Positions 50,069 to 58,997 of a stretch of DNA of 64,000 bases are shown here, piece after piece. The stretch is from Scatolibacter rhodanostii (lineage in GTDB: Bacteria > Bacillota > Clostridia > Oscillospirales > Acutalibacteraceae), in the NCBI RefSeq assembly GCF_900197595.1, contig NZ_FZLO01000002.1, forward strand, positions 1 through 64,000, given 5' to 3'. Every line of letters begins with the position of its first letter. Within the stretch, counting starts at the first letter, position 1. The notes under the pieces were generated by a model. That model made no database searches, was not told the origin of the DNA, and saw only the letters and a program-made list of their open reading frames with translations. The position numbers were made by a program, and so were the translations under genes.

Positions 50069-50971
50069 TTATTTCATCAGTGTTACAAGTACCGCTTTTT
50101 GAGCATGCAAACGATTTTCTGCTTCTTCAAAGATGAATTTTTCGTTTTTCTCCATGACTTCAGCGCTAATTTCTTCTCCACGATGAGCAGGCAAACAGTG
50201 CAGAACCATTGCGTCTTGATTGGCAACACTCATAAGTGAATCATCAATGCAATATCCGGCAAATGCTTCTTCTCGTTTCTTTCTCTCTTCTTCTTGGCCC
50301 ATCGACGTCCAAACATCCGTAATGACTACATCTGCACCTTTGGCAGCTTCTGCCGGCTGATCCGTCATCAAAAAATTGGGATAAGCAGCGGCAAATTCCA
50401 ACACCTCATCTGCTGGGTGATAACCGTCAGGGCATGCTACTGCAACGTCCATTCCCATTTTTAACCCACCGACAATCAAAGAATTCATCATGTTGTTTCC
50501 GTCGCCGATGAAACACATCTTCAGGCCCTCTAGCTTACCTTTGAACTCTCTTACCGTCATTAAATCAGCTAAAACCTGACAAGGATGAGCAAAATCAGTT
50601 AGCGCATTGATAACCGGTATGCTTCCGTATTCCGCTAGCTTTTCCACTTCTTCTTGTGCAAAGGTACGAATCATAATGCCGTCTAGATAGCGAGAAAGCA
50701 CTCGTGCCGTGTCTTCCACAGGCTCTCCTCTGCCAATCTGTAATTCGTTTCCTGACAAGAACAAGGCATGACCGCCCAGCTGATACATTCCAACCTCAAA
50801 AGAGACTCTAGTACGGGTAGAAGCCTTCTCAAAAATCATGCCTAAGGCTTTTCCTTTTAGCAGATGATGTTCAATGCCGTGCTTATTTTCATATTTTAGC
50901 TGATCGCCAAGATTCAAAATATCTGTAATTTCTTCTTTTGACAAATCCAATAGTTTCAATAAATGTCTCAT
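50069..50971 (-). CDS. argF: ornithine carbamoyltransferase
   Basis: A 300-residue enzyme joining carbamoyl phosphate and ornithine to citrulline. The carbamoyl-phosphate motif STRTR is followed by VSFEVGMYQLGGHALFL. The HPCQ motif is in ALTDFAHPCQVLADLMT, and the ornithine-site motif is HCLPAHRGEEI. The length is typical. It is the last gene of the operon, 183 bases after argD. That gap holds no gene I can see. Confidence 0.97.
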   Translation of the reverse strand: MRHLLKLLDLSKEEITDILNLGDQLKYENKHGIEHHLLKGKALGMIFEKASTRTRVSFEVGMYQLGGHALFLSGNELQIGRGEPVEDTARVLSRYLDGIMIRTFAQEEVEKLAEYGSIPVINALTDFAHPCQVLADLMTVREFKGKLEGLKMCFIGDGNNMMNSLIVGGLKMGMDVAVACPDGYHPADEVLEFAAAYPNFLMTDQPAEAAKGADVVITDVWTSMGQEEERKKREEAFAGYCIDDSLMSVANQDAMVLHCLPAHRGEEISAEVMEKNEKFIFEEAENRLHAQKAVLVTLMK

Positions 50972-51154
50972 TTTATTGTTATCCTTTCGCTGAGAGTGGG
51001 ATGTTAATACAACTTATACGCAACCTGCTGACAGCGCAAAAACAAGATTTGTCTGCAAGGAGATTCAAACTTTCTTCATGCGGCTGTTAACTTTAAAATA
51101 TGGTTTCAAACTTATAACATAAATATCGCCAAACTGACTATCGCGACTAAATTC

Positions 51155-52327
51155 TCACTGATTATTGGACAAAACCTCTTTAAAGATTACCAAACCTTTA
51201 TCTAATTCGTCTTTTGTGATTGTGAGCGGTGGCAAAAAGCGAACTAAATCTTTAGCCGTTAGAATCAAAAGCCCTTTTTCAGCACATTGCAGCAAAACTT
51301 CTTTGGCATTTTTACTCTTCAGTTTTATGCCTAGCATAAGACCTTTTCCCCGAACAAATTCTACTTCATCGACACTATCTAAGACTTTTTTGATATAGTC
51401 TGATTTCTCGTTGACTGCTTGTAAAAATGCAGGCTCGGTTACATAGTCAAGCACTACTAGCGCTCCTGCGCCTACTACCGGATTACCCCCGAACGTAGAA
51501 CCGTTCATACCAGGCTTGAAAATGTCTTGCAGCTTTTCATTCACCAAACACACACCAATGGGAAGACCGCCGCCAAGCCCTTTTGCCGCCGTAACAACAT
51601 CGGGCGAAATATCAAAATCTTGATAGGCAAAGAAACTGCCCGTTCTGCCAATTCCCGTTTGCACCTCATCGATAATCAGCAGCACGCCCTTTTCATCGCA
51701 AAGCGTGCGTAAATCCTTGACAAACTGTTTCTCCAGCGGAATCACACCGCCCTCGCCCTGAATCAATTCAATCAATACCGCACAAACTGTGCCATCCAGT
51801 TGTTCTTGTACGCTGGCAATACTGTCTTTATCTGCATAAGTAAAGCCCTCTGTCAAAGGGAGAAAATCTTGATGAAAAGAGTCTTGCCCCGTGGCCGACA
51901 AGGTGGTGATGGTTCGCCCATGAAAAGAATCCTTCAGTGTCACAATTTTATCAGCACCAAACGCTTCTCCATATTTTCTGGCAATTTTTGTGGCGCATTC
52001 ATTCGCTTCTGCACCTGAATTACAAAAGAAAGATTTGCACATTCCGGCCGCTTTCGCCAAACGTTCGGCCAGTTCTGTGTTGACAGGACTGTAATAATAA
52101 TTAGAAATATGCTGAATCTTACCGGCTTGTTCCTGAACAGCCGCAACCCATTTTTCGTTGCAGTAGCCCAGCGAATTCACGCCGATACCAGAAGTAAAAT
52201 CAATATAAGTCTTACCCTCAATATCTTGAGTCGTGGCATTCTTGCCTTCTGTCAAAGCAATATCCACACGACCGTATGAATGCATAATATATGTATTTTC
52301 TTGTTTTTTGACTGCTTCAAAATTCAT
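51155..52327 (-). CDS. argD: acetylornithine aminotransferase
   Basis: A 390-residue PLP-dependent class III aminotransferase converting N-acetylglutamate semialdehyde to N-acetylornithine. Visible marks: NSGAEANECATKIARKYG, FHGRTITTLSATGQ, the cofactor Asp in LLIIDEVQTGIGRTG and the Schiff-base Lys in VTAAKGLGGGLPIG. It follows argB after 123 bases. Confidence 0.96.
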   Translation of the reverse strand: MNFEAVKKQENTYIMHSYGRVDIALTEGKNATTQDIEGKTYIDFTSGIGVNSLGYCNEKWVAAVQEQAGKIQHISNYYYSPVNTELAERLAKAAGMCKSFFCNSGAEANECATKIARKYGEAFGADKIVTLKDSFHGRTITTLSATGQDSFHQDFLPLTEGFTYADKDSIASVQEQLDGTVCAVLIELIQGEGGVIPLEKQFVKDLRTLCDEKGVLLIIDEVQTGIGRTGSFFAYQDFDISPDVVTAAKGLGGGLPIGVCLVNEKLQDIFKPGMNGSTFGGNPVVGAGALVVLDYVTEPAFLQAVNEKSDYIKKVLDSVDEVEFVRGKGLMLGIKLKSKNAKEVLLQCAEKGLLILTAKDLVRFLPPLTITKDELDKGLVIFKEVLSNNQ

Positions 52328-52450
52328 TGCCGTAAACTCCTTTTCTCAAAATTTTGCTTTTACATTTTGTAAGTTTAAATCTTACTTATTCTGCATAAAG
52401 AACCGATGTCGCTATCGGAATATTTATTTTCGTTTTCACTCCGGCACTTG

Positions 52451-53308
52451 TTAATATAGCATGGTTCCAATGCCCTCATCCGTAAACAATTCAATCATAA
52501 TTGAATGCGGTGTTCTGCCGTCAATAATATGTGCACGGCGCACACCACGACGAATCGCATCAACGCAACAATCAATTTTAGGAATCATACCACCGCTGAT
52601 AATACCTTCTTTTTTCAAGCTGCTGACTTCACCGACATTGACTACCGGAATCAGTGTAGATTCATCTTCTTTGTCTCGCAAGAGTCCTCGAATATCCGTC
52701 ATCAGAATCAATTTTTTCGCACCTAAATCAGCGGCAATTCTTGCAGCTGCTATATCCGCATTGATATTATAAACCTCACCATGATATCCAGATGCAACCG
52801 TAGAAATAATCGGCACATATCCGCTTTCGATTGTTCGGTGAATGATATCACAATTGACTTCACGAATCTCACCCACATAGCCCAAATCATCAGCTGCCAC
52901 CAATTTATCGGCTTTCAGCATAGAACCGTCAATGCCGCACAGACCAATTGCTTTTCCGCCGCCATTCTCTAAAAGCTGAACCAAGTCTTTGTTTACTTTT
53001 CCTGCCAGCACTTGTTGCACAATGCACATGGTCTCTTTATCGGTATAACGCAGGCCATTGATAAACTTGCTCTCTTTTCCAATTTTATTTAGCATATCGT
53101 TAATTTCAGGACCGCCGCCATGCACGAGCACAACATTGATTCCCACTAAATGCATCAGCACGATATCGCTCATAACGGCACTTTTCAGTTCTTCGCTGAT
53201 CATGGCGTTACCGCCATATTTAATGACCACGGTTTCTCCTGCATAACGCTTGATGTATGGTAATGCCTGCACTAAAACAGAAGCTCTGTCATTGTTTGAA
53301 ATTATCAT
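52451..53308 (-). CDS. argB: acetylglutamate kinase
   Basis: A protein of 285 residues from ATG 53308, eight bases after AGGA; a TTG two codons earlier is in frame but less likely. Amino-acid kinase motifs: VVIKYGGNAM, VVLVHGGGPEI near the substrate site, and GLCGIDGSMLKA. The N-terminal helix IISNNDRASVLVQALPYI is of the kind that mediates hexamer formation and arginine feedback inhibition in ArgB. Phosphorylates N-acetylglutamate. Confidence 0.96.
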   Translation of the reverse strand: MIISNNDRASVLVQALPYIKRYAGETVVIKYGGNAMISEELKSAVMSDIVLMHLVGINVVLVHGGGPEINDMLNKIGKESKFINGLRYTDKETMCIVQQVLAGKVNKDLVQLLENGGGKAIGLCGIDGSMLKADKLVAADDLGYVGEIREVNCDIIHRTIESGYVPIISTVASGYHGEVYNINADIAAARIAADLGAKKLILMTDIRGLLRDKEDESTLIPVVNVGEVSSLKKEGIISGGMIPKIDCCVDAIRRGVRRAHIIDGRTPHSIMIELFTDEGIGTMLY

Positions 53309-53375
53309 TGCCAATATCCTTTCACATTTCCTTTTATCTTACTATTATTCTGCCCCAAACAGAAAAATGGATCGA

Positions 53376-53675
53376 TTATGCCCCAAAAAGCAGCAGCAAA
53401 AAAGCACTGGCAATCAACAAAAAATTCATTGCCGTCACAATAATCAAGGAAGTCTGCCAACACTTTTGAACAGGCAATATTTTAGCCGCTAAATAATAGA
53501 GCATGCACAAAAGCAAAACAATCATATTGGCAAAAGCCAAGGTCGGCTCAATCAGCATTGCGCTTCCCGTTAGCATTAGCACCACATAGAAAATCAAAAA
53601 CATGGCCGTTAGAACGGTTAAACCGGCGGCAATGCCATCCCACCGGTTTAAAATCTTATTTTTTATCTTTTTCAC
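53376..53675 (-). CDS. small membrane protein inside the arginine operon (99 aa)
   Basis: A 99-residue protein starting with GTG at 53675, after GGGGGAG. Three hydrophobic helices are visible (GIAAGLTVLTAMFLIFYVVL, FANMIVLLLCMLYYLAAKIL, SLIIVTAMNFLLIASAFLLL) with a basic N-terminus (KKIKNKILNRW). I recognise no family. It lies 14 bases after argJ and 67 bases before argB, fully within the operon, so it is cotranscribed with arginine genes. A transport or regulatory role is possible but unsupported. Confidence 0.7.
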   Translation of the reverse strand: MKKIKNKILNRWDGIAAGLTVLTAMFLIFYVVLMLTGSAMLIEPTLAFANMIVLLLCMLYYLAAKILPVQKCWQTSLIIVTAMNFLLIASAFLLLLFGA

Positions 53676-53689
53676 AGCTCTCCCCCGAT

Positions 53690-54904
53690 TTAGGTTCGAT
53701 AATCTCCATTGATTTTTACATAGTCATACGTCAAATCACAGCCATATGCTTCTGCTGTATTTTCACCACTATGCAAATCAACCTGTATGGTGATTTCGTC
53801 AGCTGAAAGCACCAAAGAAGCCTGATCTTCTGAAAAATCAATGCCAGCGCCTTTTTGGCAGACACTGACTGTTCCTTTTCCCGAAACAAAAGCGACATCA
53901 ATCTTTTGCACATCTACATCAGCACCTGCATAGCCAATCGCACACAGCACACGACCCCAGTTGGCGTCTTCACCAAACATCGCCGCTTTCACAAGACTAG
54001 AGCAAATAATGGCTTTCGCCACTGTTTTGGCAGTTTGTTCCTCTTTTGCACCGCTGATTTGAGCAATCAAAAGCTTGGTTGCCCCCTCACCGTCCTTTGC
54101 CATCATCATGGCAAGCTTCTTGCAGACGGCTTCCAGACCTTCTACGAACAGACTAAAATCTTCATTTTCTTCGGTGATTTCAGGGTTTTCTGCCAACCCA
54201 TTTGCCATAACGGCATAGGTGTCGTTGGTGGAGGTATCACCGTCCACACTCACCATATTAAACGTGTTATCTGTCACAATATGGATTGCCTGATTCAGCA
54301 TTTCAGCAGAAATCGCACAGTCTGTTGTGGAAAATCCAAGCATGGTCGCCATATTCGGGTGAATCATTCCGCTGCCTTTGGCGATACCACCGATATGTAC
54401 CGTTTTACCGCCAATTTTAACCGAAACTGCCGCTTCTTTGGCAAAGGTGTCAGTCGTCATAATTGCCGTTGCCGCCAAGTTCGACCCATTCTCATCTAAC
54501 CCATTATACAGCTCTTTTGCTGCGTTTTCAATTGGTTCAATCGGCAAAACCTGACCGATAACCCCCGTTGAACCCACAATCACATCGTTCGGCTGAATAT
54601 GCAGTAGTTCTGCCGCAATTTCGCACATTCTCTCTGCTTTTTCAATACCATCGGCATTGCAGGTATTGGCATTGCCCGAATTCACAATAACAGCCTGTGC
54701 TCTGCCGTCTGTCAAGTTCTTTTGCGTGACCGTTACAGGAGCACCTTTGACTAAATTCTGCGTATAGACTGCCGCCGCCGTACAAGGCACTTCACTGGCA
54801 ATCAGTGCCAAATCAGCTTTTCCTTTATTCTTACGAATGCCGCAATGTATACCATTCGCCTTGAAACCTTTTGCGGCTGTAACACCACCCGTTATAAACT
54901 CCAT
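53690..54904 (-). CDS. argJ: bifunctional ornithine acetyltransferase / N-acetylglutamate synthase
   Basis: A protein of 404 residues from ATG 54904, following AGAGGG. The frame is open to 55132, but that extension reads through a palindromic repeat and has no ribosome binding site. ArgJ motifs: GGVTAAKGFKANGIHCGIRK, VNSGNANTC, GSTGVIGQ, and the self-cleavage site KGSGMIHPNMATMLGF, where the Thr of ATML becomes the nucleophile of the beta chain. It recycles the acetyl group from acetylornithine to glutamate. Confidence 0.96.
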   Translation of the reverse strand: MEFITGGVTAAKGFKANGIHCGIRKNKGKADLALIASEVPCTAAAVYTQNLVKGAPVTVTQKNLTDGRAQAVIVNSGNANTCNADGIEKAERMCEIAAELLHIQPNDVIVGSTGVIGQVLPIEPIENAAKELYNGLDENGSNLAATAIMTTDTFAKEAAVSVKIGGKTVHIGGIAKGSGMIHPNMATMLGFSTTDCAISAEMLNQAIHIVTDNTFNMVSVDGDTSTNDTYAVMANGLAENPEITEENEDFSLFVEGLEAVCKKLAMMMAKDGEGATKLLIAQISGAKEEQTAKTVAKAIICSSLVKAAMFGEDANWGRVLCAIGYAGADVDVQKIDVAFVSGKGTVSVCQKGAGIDFSEDQASLVLSADEITIQVDLHSGENTAEAYGCDLTYDYVKINGDYRT

Positions 54905-54922
54905 TAAAAACACCCTCTCATA

Positions 54923-55000
54923 CGGCGACGAGTCGCCGCTGACACGTCGCGATACTCGTGCTTCGCACTTTGCACTCGCTATTTTTCTCAGTTTTGCGCC
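54923..55000. repeat. GC-rich palindromic repeat between argC and argJ
   Basis: CGGCGAC-GA-GTCGCCG (54923-54938) is a perfect inverted repeat, followed by GACACGTCGCGATACTCGTG and the small stem GTGC/GCAC with CGAA. The block is GC-rich and unlike the surrounding AT-rich sequence. Its translation in one frame (SAKCEARVSRRVSGDSSP) resembles spurious frames that recur in some clostridial genomes, which suggests a dispersed palindromic element. Confidence 0.5.
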
Positions 55001-55077
55001 CACGCTGATAACAAATGTAAGTCTTACTTCAAATATGATTTTTCCTACCACAACTCTGACTATATAAAAACTGTCTT

Positions 55078-56112
55078 TTAGAAAGCTGGAGGAACAAGCA
55101 AAAGTCCTGCTGTTTCGTCTAACCCAAAGCAAAGATTCATATTTTGAATCGCCTGCCCGGCCGCCCCTTTTACCATATTATCAATCGCTGAAATCGCTAC
55201 CAATGTACCGGTTCGGTTGTCTACCTGTACAGCAACATCACAGTAGTTGGTATACCACACGTGGCGAATATTCGGCACTCTGCCAGACGGTAAAAGTCGG
55301 ACAAATTTTTCATTGCCATAAGCGTGCTGATAAATTTCTTCCATCTCAACTTGCGTGACTTCTTTGGTCAACCTCGCATAACAAGTTGCCAAAATGCCAC
55401 GATTAACCGGTAACAAATGCGGTACAAACGTAAGCTTTATGTCTTCCCCTGATAAATTACTTAATGTTTGCTCCATTTCAGGTGTATGACGGTGAGAAGC
55501 CACTTTATAAGCATAAAAATTTTCGTTTAACTCGGGATAGTGATTGGTTTGGCTCGGCTTGCGCCCTGCTCCTGTTACCCCCGACTTGCAGTCAGCGATA
55601 ATTCCCTTGGTGTCAATAAAACCAGCTTTGAGTGCCGGTGCCAATGCCAGCGGAACAGCCGTTGTATAACAGCCAGGGTTTGCAATCACCGTTTTACCCT
55701 TGATTTGTTCACGATAGAATTCAGGCAAACCATACACTGCTTTTTGGTGCAATGCTTCATCGTCGAAAACACCGTTATACCACTCGGCATAGGTGTTTTC
55801 ATCTTTCAAACGGAAGTCTGCTCCCAAATCAATGAAAACCTTACCGGCTTGGTCACACACTTTGGCTAAACCTTGCGATAATCCATGCGGAAGTGCCGCA
55901 AAAATTACGTCTGATTTTGCCACTGCTTCTTCCTGCGATTCACAAACCAAATCACATATTTGATAGTAAGACGGATAAACCTGTGAAAGCTTCATACCCT
56001 CAAAACTGACTGAACTAATGGCAGCAATTTCAGCCTGTGGGTGTCCCATAATCAAGCGGCAAAGCTCTGCTCCGGCATATCCTGTTGCTCCAATAATTCC
56101 AACCTTTATCAT
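55078..56112 (-). CDS. argC: N-acetyl-gamma-glutamyl-phosphate reductase
   Basis: A 344-residue NADP-dependent reductase. The Rossmann motif IIGATGYAGAELCRL is at the N-terminus. The catalytic Cys lies in VIANPGCYTTAVPLAL. A His in SHRHTPEME and the segment FVPHLLPVNRGILAT complete the active site. It overlaps argH by four bases. Confidence 0.97.
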   Translation of the reverse strand: MIKVGIIGATGYAGAELCRLIMGHPQAEIAAISSVSFEGMKLSQVYPSYYQICDLVCESQEEAVAKSDVIFAALPHGLSQGLAKVCDQAGKVFIDLGADFRLKDENTYAEWYNGVFDDEALHQKAVYGLPEFYREQIKGKTVIANPGCYTTAVPLALAPALKAGFIDTKGIIADCKSGVTGAGRKPSQTNHYPELNENFYAYKVASHRHTPEMEQTLSNLSGEDIKLTFVPHLLPVNRGILATCYARLTKEVTQVEMEEIYQHAYGNEKFVRLLPSGRVPNIRHVWYTNYCDVAVQVDNRTGTLVAISAIDNMVKGAAGQAIQNMNLCFGLDETAGLLLVPPAF

Positions 56113-57491
56113 TTCAATTCCTCAATTATAGTCATTACTCTTTTTACTTGATTTTTTACGTTCTCGGGTGCCGGGCCGCCCAGAACCTTCCGTTCGTTCA
56201 CACAAGTGTCCAAAGAAATCGCATGATAGATTCCCTCGTCAAAAGCGGAGCAGACAGCTTGATAACTGGCAAGCGGCAATGTTTCGAGTGTCAGGTTTTC
56301 AGCAATACACAGTGCCACCAATTCGCCTGTGATTTTATACGCATCACGGAAAGGCAATCCCTTTTCAGCGACAAGATAGTCAGCGCAATCAGTTGCATTG
56401 ATGAATCCTTTAGCGGCCGCATTGCGCATATTCTCTGTTAAAACCGTCATGGTTTCAATCATCGGAATCAGCGGTGTTACACAAAGCTTTAATGTGTCCA
56501 CAGCATCAAATACAGCTTCTTTGTCCTCTTGCATATCTTTATTATAAGCAAGCGGCAAGCCTTTCATCATGGTGAGAAGTGCTGTTAAATCACCGAAAAC
56601 ACGACCGCTTTTTCCTCGTATAAGCTCTGCAATATCAGGGTTCTTTTTCTGCGGCATAATACTGGAACCTGTGGAGAAAGCGTCATCCAACTCAATAAAC
56701 TTGAACTCCCATGAACACCAAAGAATCAGTTCTTCACAAAATCGAGATAAATGCACCATAGTCATAGAAACCGCAAAGGCAATTTCAACACAGAAATCAC
56801 GGTCTGAAACACCGTCTAAGCTATTCTGACTGACCGCAGCAAATCCCAAAAGTTCTGCCGTCATTTCACGATTCAGCGGATATGTTGTGCCGGCCAGTGC
56901 ACCACTGCCAAGCGGCATAACATCCATACGCTTTTCAGCATCTTCAAAGCGCTCAAAATCACGCAGCAACATTTCACAGTAAGCAAGCAAATGATGTCCA
57001 AACGTAATCGGCTGCGCTCGTTGCATATGTGTATAGCCCGGCATAACCGCATTGCTATAGGCTTCTGCTTTATTACAGAGCACCTGAATCAAATCTTTCA
57101 GCTGTCCTTTCATCACTTGGCACTCTTTTTTCAGCGTCATGCGCACGTCTAATGCCACTTGGTCATTTCGGCTTCTGGCAGTATGCAGACGCTTGCCTGC
57201 ATCGCCGATTCTCTCTGTCAGCTCGCCCTCTACAAAAGTATGAATGTCTTCTGCATTCGGGTCAATAATTAGCTTACCGCTCTCAATTTCCTCGCTGATT
57301 TTTTCCAGTTCTGCGCAGATTTTGTCGCCCTCCGATTTCTCGATAATCCCACTGGCGGCAAGCATCGTTGCATGAGCGATACTACCCTTAATGTCCTCGG
57401 CAAACATACGGCTGTCCACCGAAATAGAGGAATTAAAATCATTGGTTTTTGGGTCAACTTCTTTTGCAAAACGGCCTTTCCAAAGCTTCAT
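56109..57491 (-). CDS. argH: argininosuccinate lyase
   Basis: A 460-residue enzyme of the fumarase/aspartase superfamily that splits argininosuccinate into arginine and fumarate. Signature GSSIMPQKKNPD contains the catalytic Ser. THMQRAQPITFGHHLLAYCE holds the catalytic His, and RSRNDQVALDVR is also present. It follows argG after 17 bases. Confidence 0.97.
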   Translation of the reverse strand: MKLWKGRFAKEVDPKTNDFNSSISVDSRMFAEDIKGSIAHATMLAASGIIEKSEGDKICAELEKISEEIESGKLIIDPNAEDIHTFVEGELTERIGDAGKRLHTARSRNDQVALDVRMTLKKECQVMKGQLKDLIQVLCNKAEAYSNAVMPGYTHMQRAQPITFGHHLLAYCEMLLRDFERFEDAEKRMDVMPLGSGALAGTTYPLNREMTAELLGFAAVSQNSLDGVSDRDFCVEIAFAVSMTMVHLSRFCEELILWCSWEFKFIELDDAFSTGSSIMPQKKNPDIAELIRGKSGRVFGDLTALLTMMKGLPLAYNKDMQEDKEAVFDAVDTLKLCVTPLIPMIETMTVLTENMRNAAAKGFINATDCADYLVAEKGLPFRDAYKITGELVALCIAENLTLETLPLASYQAVCSAFDEGIYHAISLDTCVNERKVLGGPAPENVKNQVKRVMTIIEELK

Positions 57492-57508
57492 GTTTTCACC
57501 TGATATCC

Positions 57509-58741
57509 TTATTCTTGAATTAAACCTTTTTGTCCCTGCACTTTCATCGGCAGACCAAACAGATTGATGAAACCTGCTGAATCGTTTTGATCATAAACTT
57601 CATCTTCATCAAAAGTGGCAATTTCTTCATCATACAGTGAGTACGGTGATGTCACGCCTGCATCGATGATGTTGCCCTTATACAATTTCAATTTAACGTC
57701 GCCTGTTACATAAGTCTGTGTAGAATCGACAAACGCTGACAATGCAGAACGAAGGGGGGTGTACCATTTTCCATTATACACCAAATCAGCAAATTCTAAA
57801 GCTACTTTTTGCTTATAGTGATAGGTGTCTTTATCAAGGCAGATTTCTTCTAATTTGTTATGAGCATGATAAAGAACCGTGCCTCCGGGAGTTTCATAAA
57901 CGCCTCTGGATTTCATGCCGACCAAACGGTTTTCAACAATATCTGCAAGACCAACACCGTTTTTGCCGCCGATTTCATTGAGTGCTGTCACCATTTCTGT
58001 GCCGTTCAATGTTTTGCCATCAAGCTGTGTTGGAACACCTTTTTCAAAATGCAAGGTGATATAGGTAGGCTCGTCAGGGGCTTGCTCCGGTGAAACGCCC
58101 AATTCTAAGAAGCCTTCTTTATTATACTGGGGCTCGTTGTCGGGATTCTCTAAATCCAGTCCCTCGTGGCTCAAATGCCAAATGTTTTTATCTTTGGAAT
58201 AGTTGGTTTCACGGTTGATTTTCAGTGGAATATTGTGTGCTTCTGCATACTCAATCTCTTCATCACGAGATTTGATTTCCCATTCTCTCCAAGGAGCAAT
58301 GATTGCCATTTCAGGTGCAAATGCCTTGATGGTCAGCTCAAAACGAACCTGGTCGTTGCCTTTTCCGGTACAGCCGTGGCAGATTGCATCAGCGCCCTCT
58401 TTTTTGGCAATGTCAACAATTCTTTTGGCAATAATGGGGCGAGCAAAAGAAGTACCCAAAAGATATTTGCTCTCATAAACAGCTCCCGCTTTGACGGTTG
58501 GATAAACGAAATCTGTTACAAATTCTTCTTTTAAATCTTCAATATAAAGTTTAGAAGCCCCTGTTTTGAGTGCTTTTTCTTCTAAACCGTCAAGCTCTGT
58601 TCCCTGGCCTACGTCGCCTGAAACAGCAATGACTTCGCAGTCATTATAGTTTTCTTTCAGCCATGGAATGATAATGGACGTATCCAAACCTCCGGAATAA
58701 GCCAGCACTACCTTTTTAATGTCTTTTTTTGATTTTGCCAT
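57509..58741 (-). CDS. argG: argininosuccinate synthase
   Basis: A 410-residue ATP-dependent ligase joining citrulline and aspartate. The PP-loop motif [14 protein letters not shown] is at residues 13-26. [14 protein letters not shown] is the second family signature, and [13 protein letters not shown] is near the C-terminal part. It is the first gene of the operon, with GGGGAT before the ATG and a regulated promoter upstream. Confidence 0.97.
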   Translation of the reverse strand: MAKSKKDIKKVVLAYSGGLDTSIIIPWLKENYNDCEVIAVSGDVGQGTELDGLEEKALKTGASKLYIEDLKEEFVTDFVYPTVKAGAVYESKYLLGTSFARPIIAKRIVDIAKKEGADAICHGCTGKGNDQVRFELTIKAFAPEMAIIAPWREWEIKSRDEEIEYAEAHNIPLKINRETNYSKDKNIWHLSHEGLDLENPDNEPQYNKEGFLELGVSPEQAPDEPTYITLHFEKGVPTQLDGKTLNGTEMVTALNEIGGKNGVGLADIVENRLVGMKSRGVYETPGGTVLYHAHNKLEEICLDKDTYHYKQKVALEFADLVYNGKWYTPLRSALSAFVDSTQTYVTGDVKLKLYKGNIIDAGVTSPYSLYDEEIATFDEDEVYDQNDSAGFINLFGLPMKVQGQKGLIQE

Positions 58742-58797
58742 GATGAATATCCCCTTTATAGAAAAATTACTTTTAAATTTATCTCTTATGATGATTT

Positions 58798-58978
58798 ATT
58801 ATACACCTATTTTTGCAAAAATCAAGCATTTAATGTATATTTATTCAAAATCAAATTCACAAATATACATCCACTTTTTCTAAATTTATTGGTATTTTGC
58901 CGAAACTTAACTATAATTCCTCTTTCTGTGTGTTTCATTCTTGCTGAATGTATACTTTTAATCGGATAATATACATTC
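58798..58978 (-). promoter_or_regulatory. arginine operon promoter with repeated ARG-box-like half-sites
   Basis: On the minus strand TATAAT (58803-58798) and TTGATT (58825-58820) form a promoter with a 16-base spacer. The word ATGTATA or its complement TATACAT occurs four times: near 58833, 58864, 58948 and 58970. The first two lie just upstream of the -35 element within TGAATAAATATACATT-like and AATTCACAAATATACAT sequences that resemble ARG boxes. The last two face each other (GAATGTATA/TATACATTC, 58946-58978). Repression by an ArgR/AhrC protein is inferred. Confidence 0.6.
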
Positions 58979-58997
58979 CATACAGTTTTTTATGCAT

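Noticed and set aside
54905-55132. N-terminal extension of argJ
   Set aside because: The extension reads through the palindromic repeat, has no ribosome binding site, and adds 76 residues not found in ArgJ; ATG 54904 has AGAGGG.
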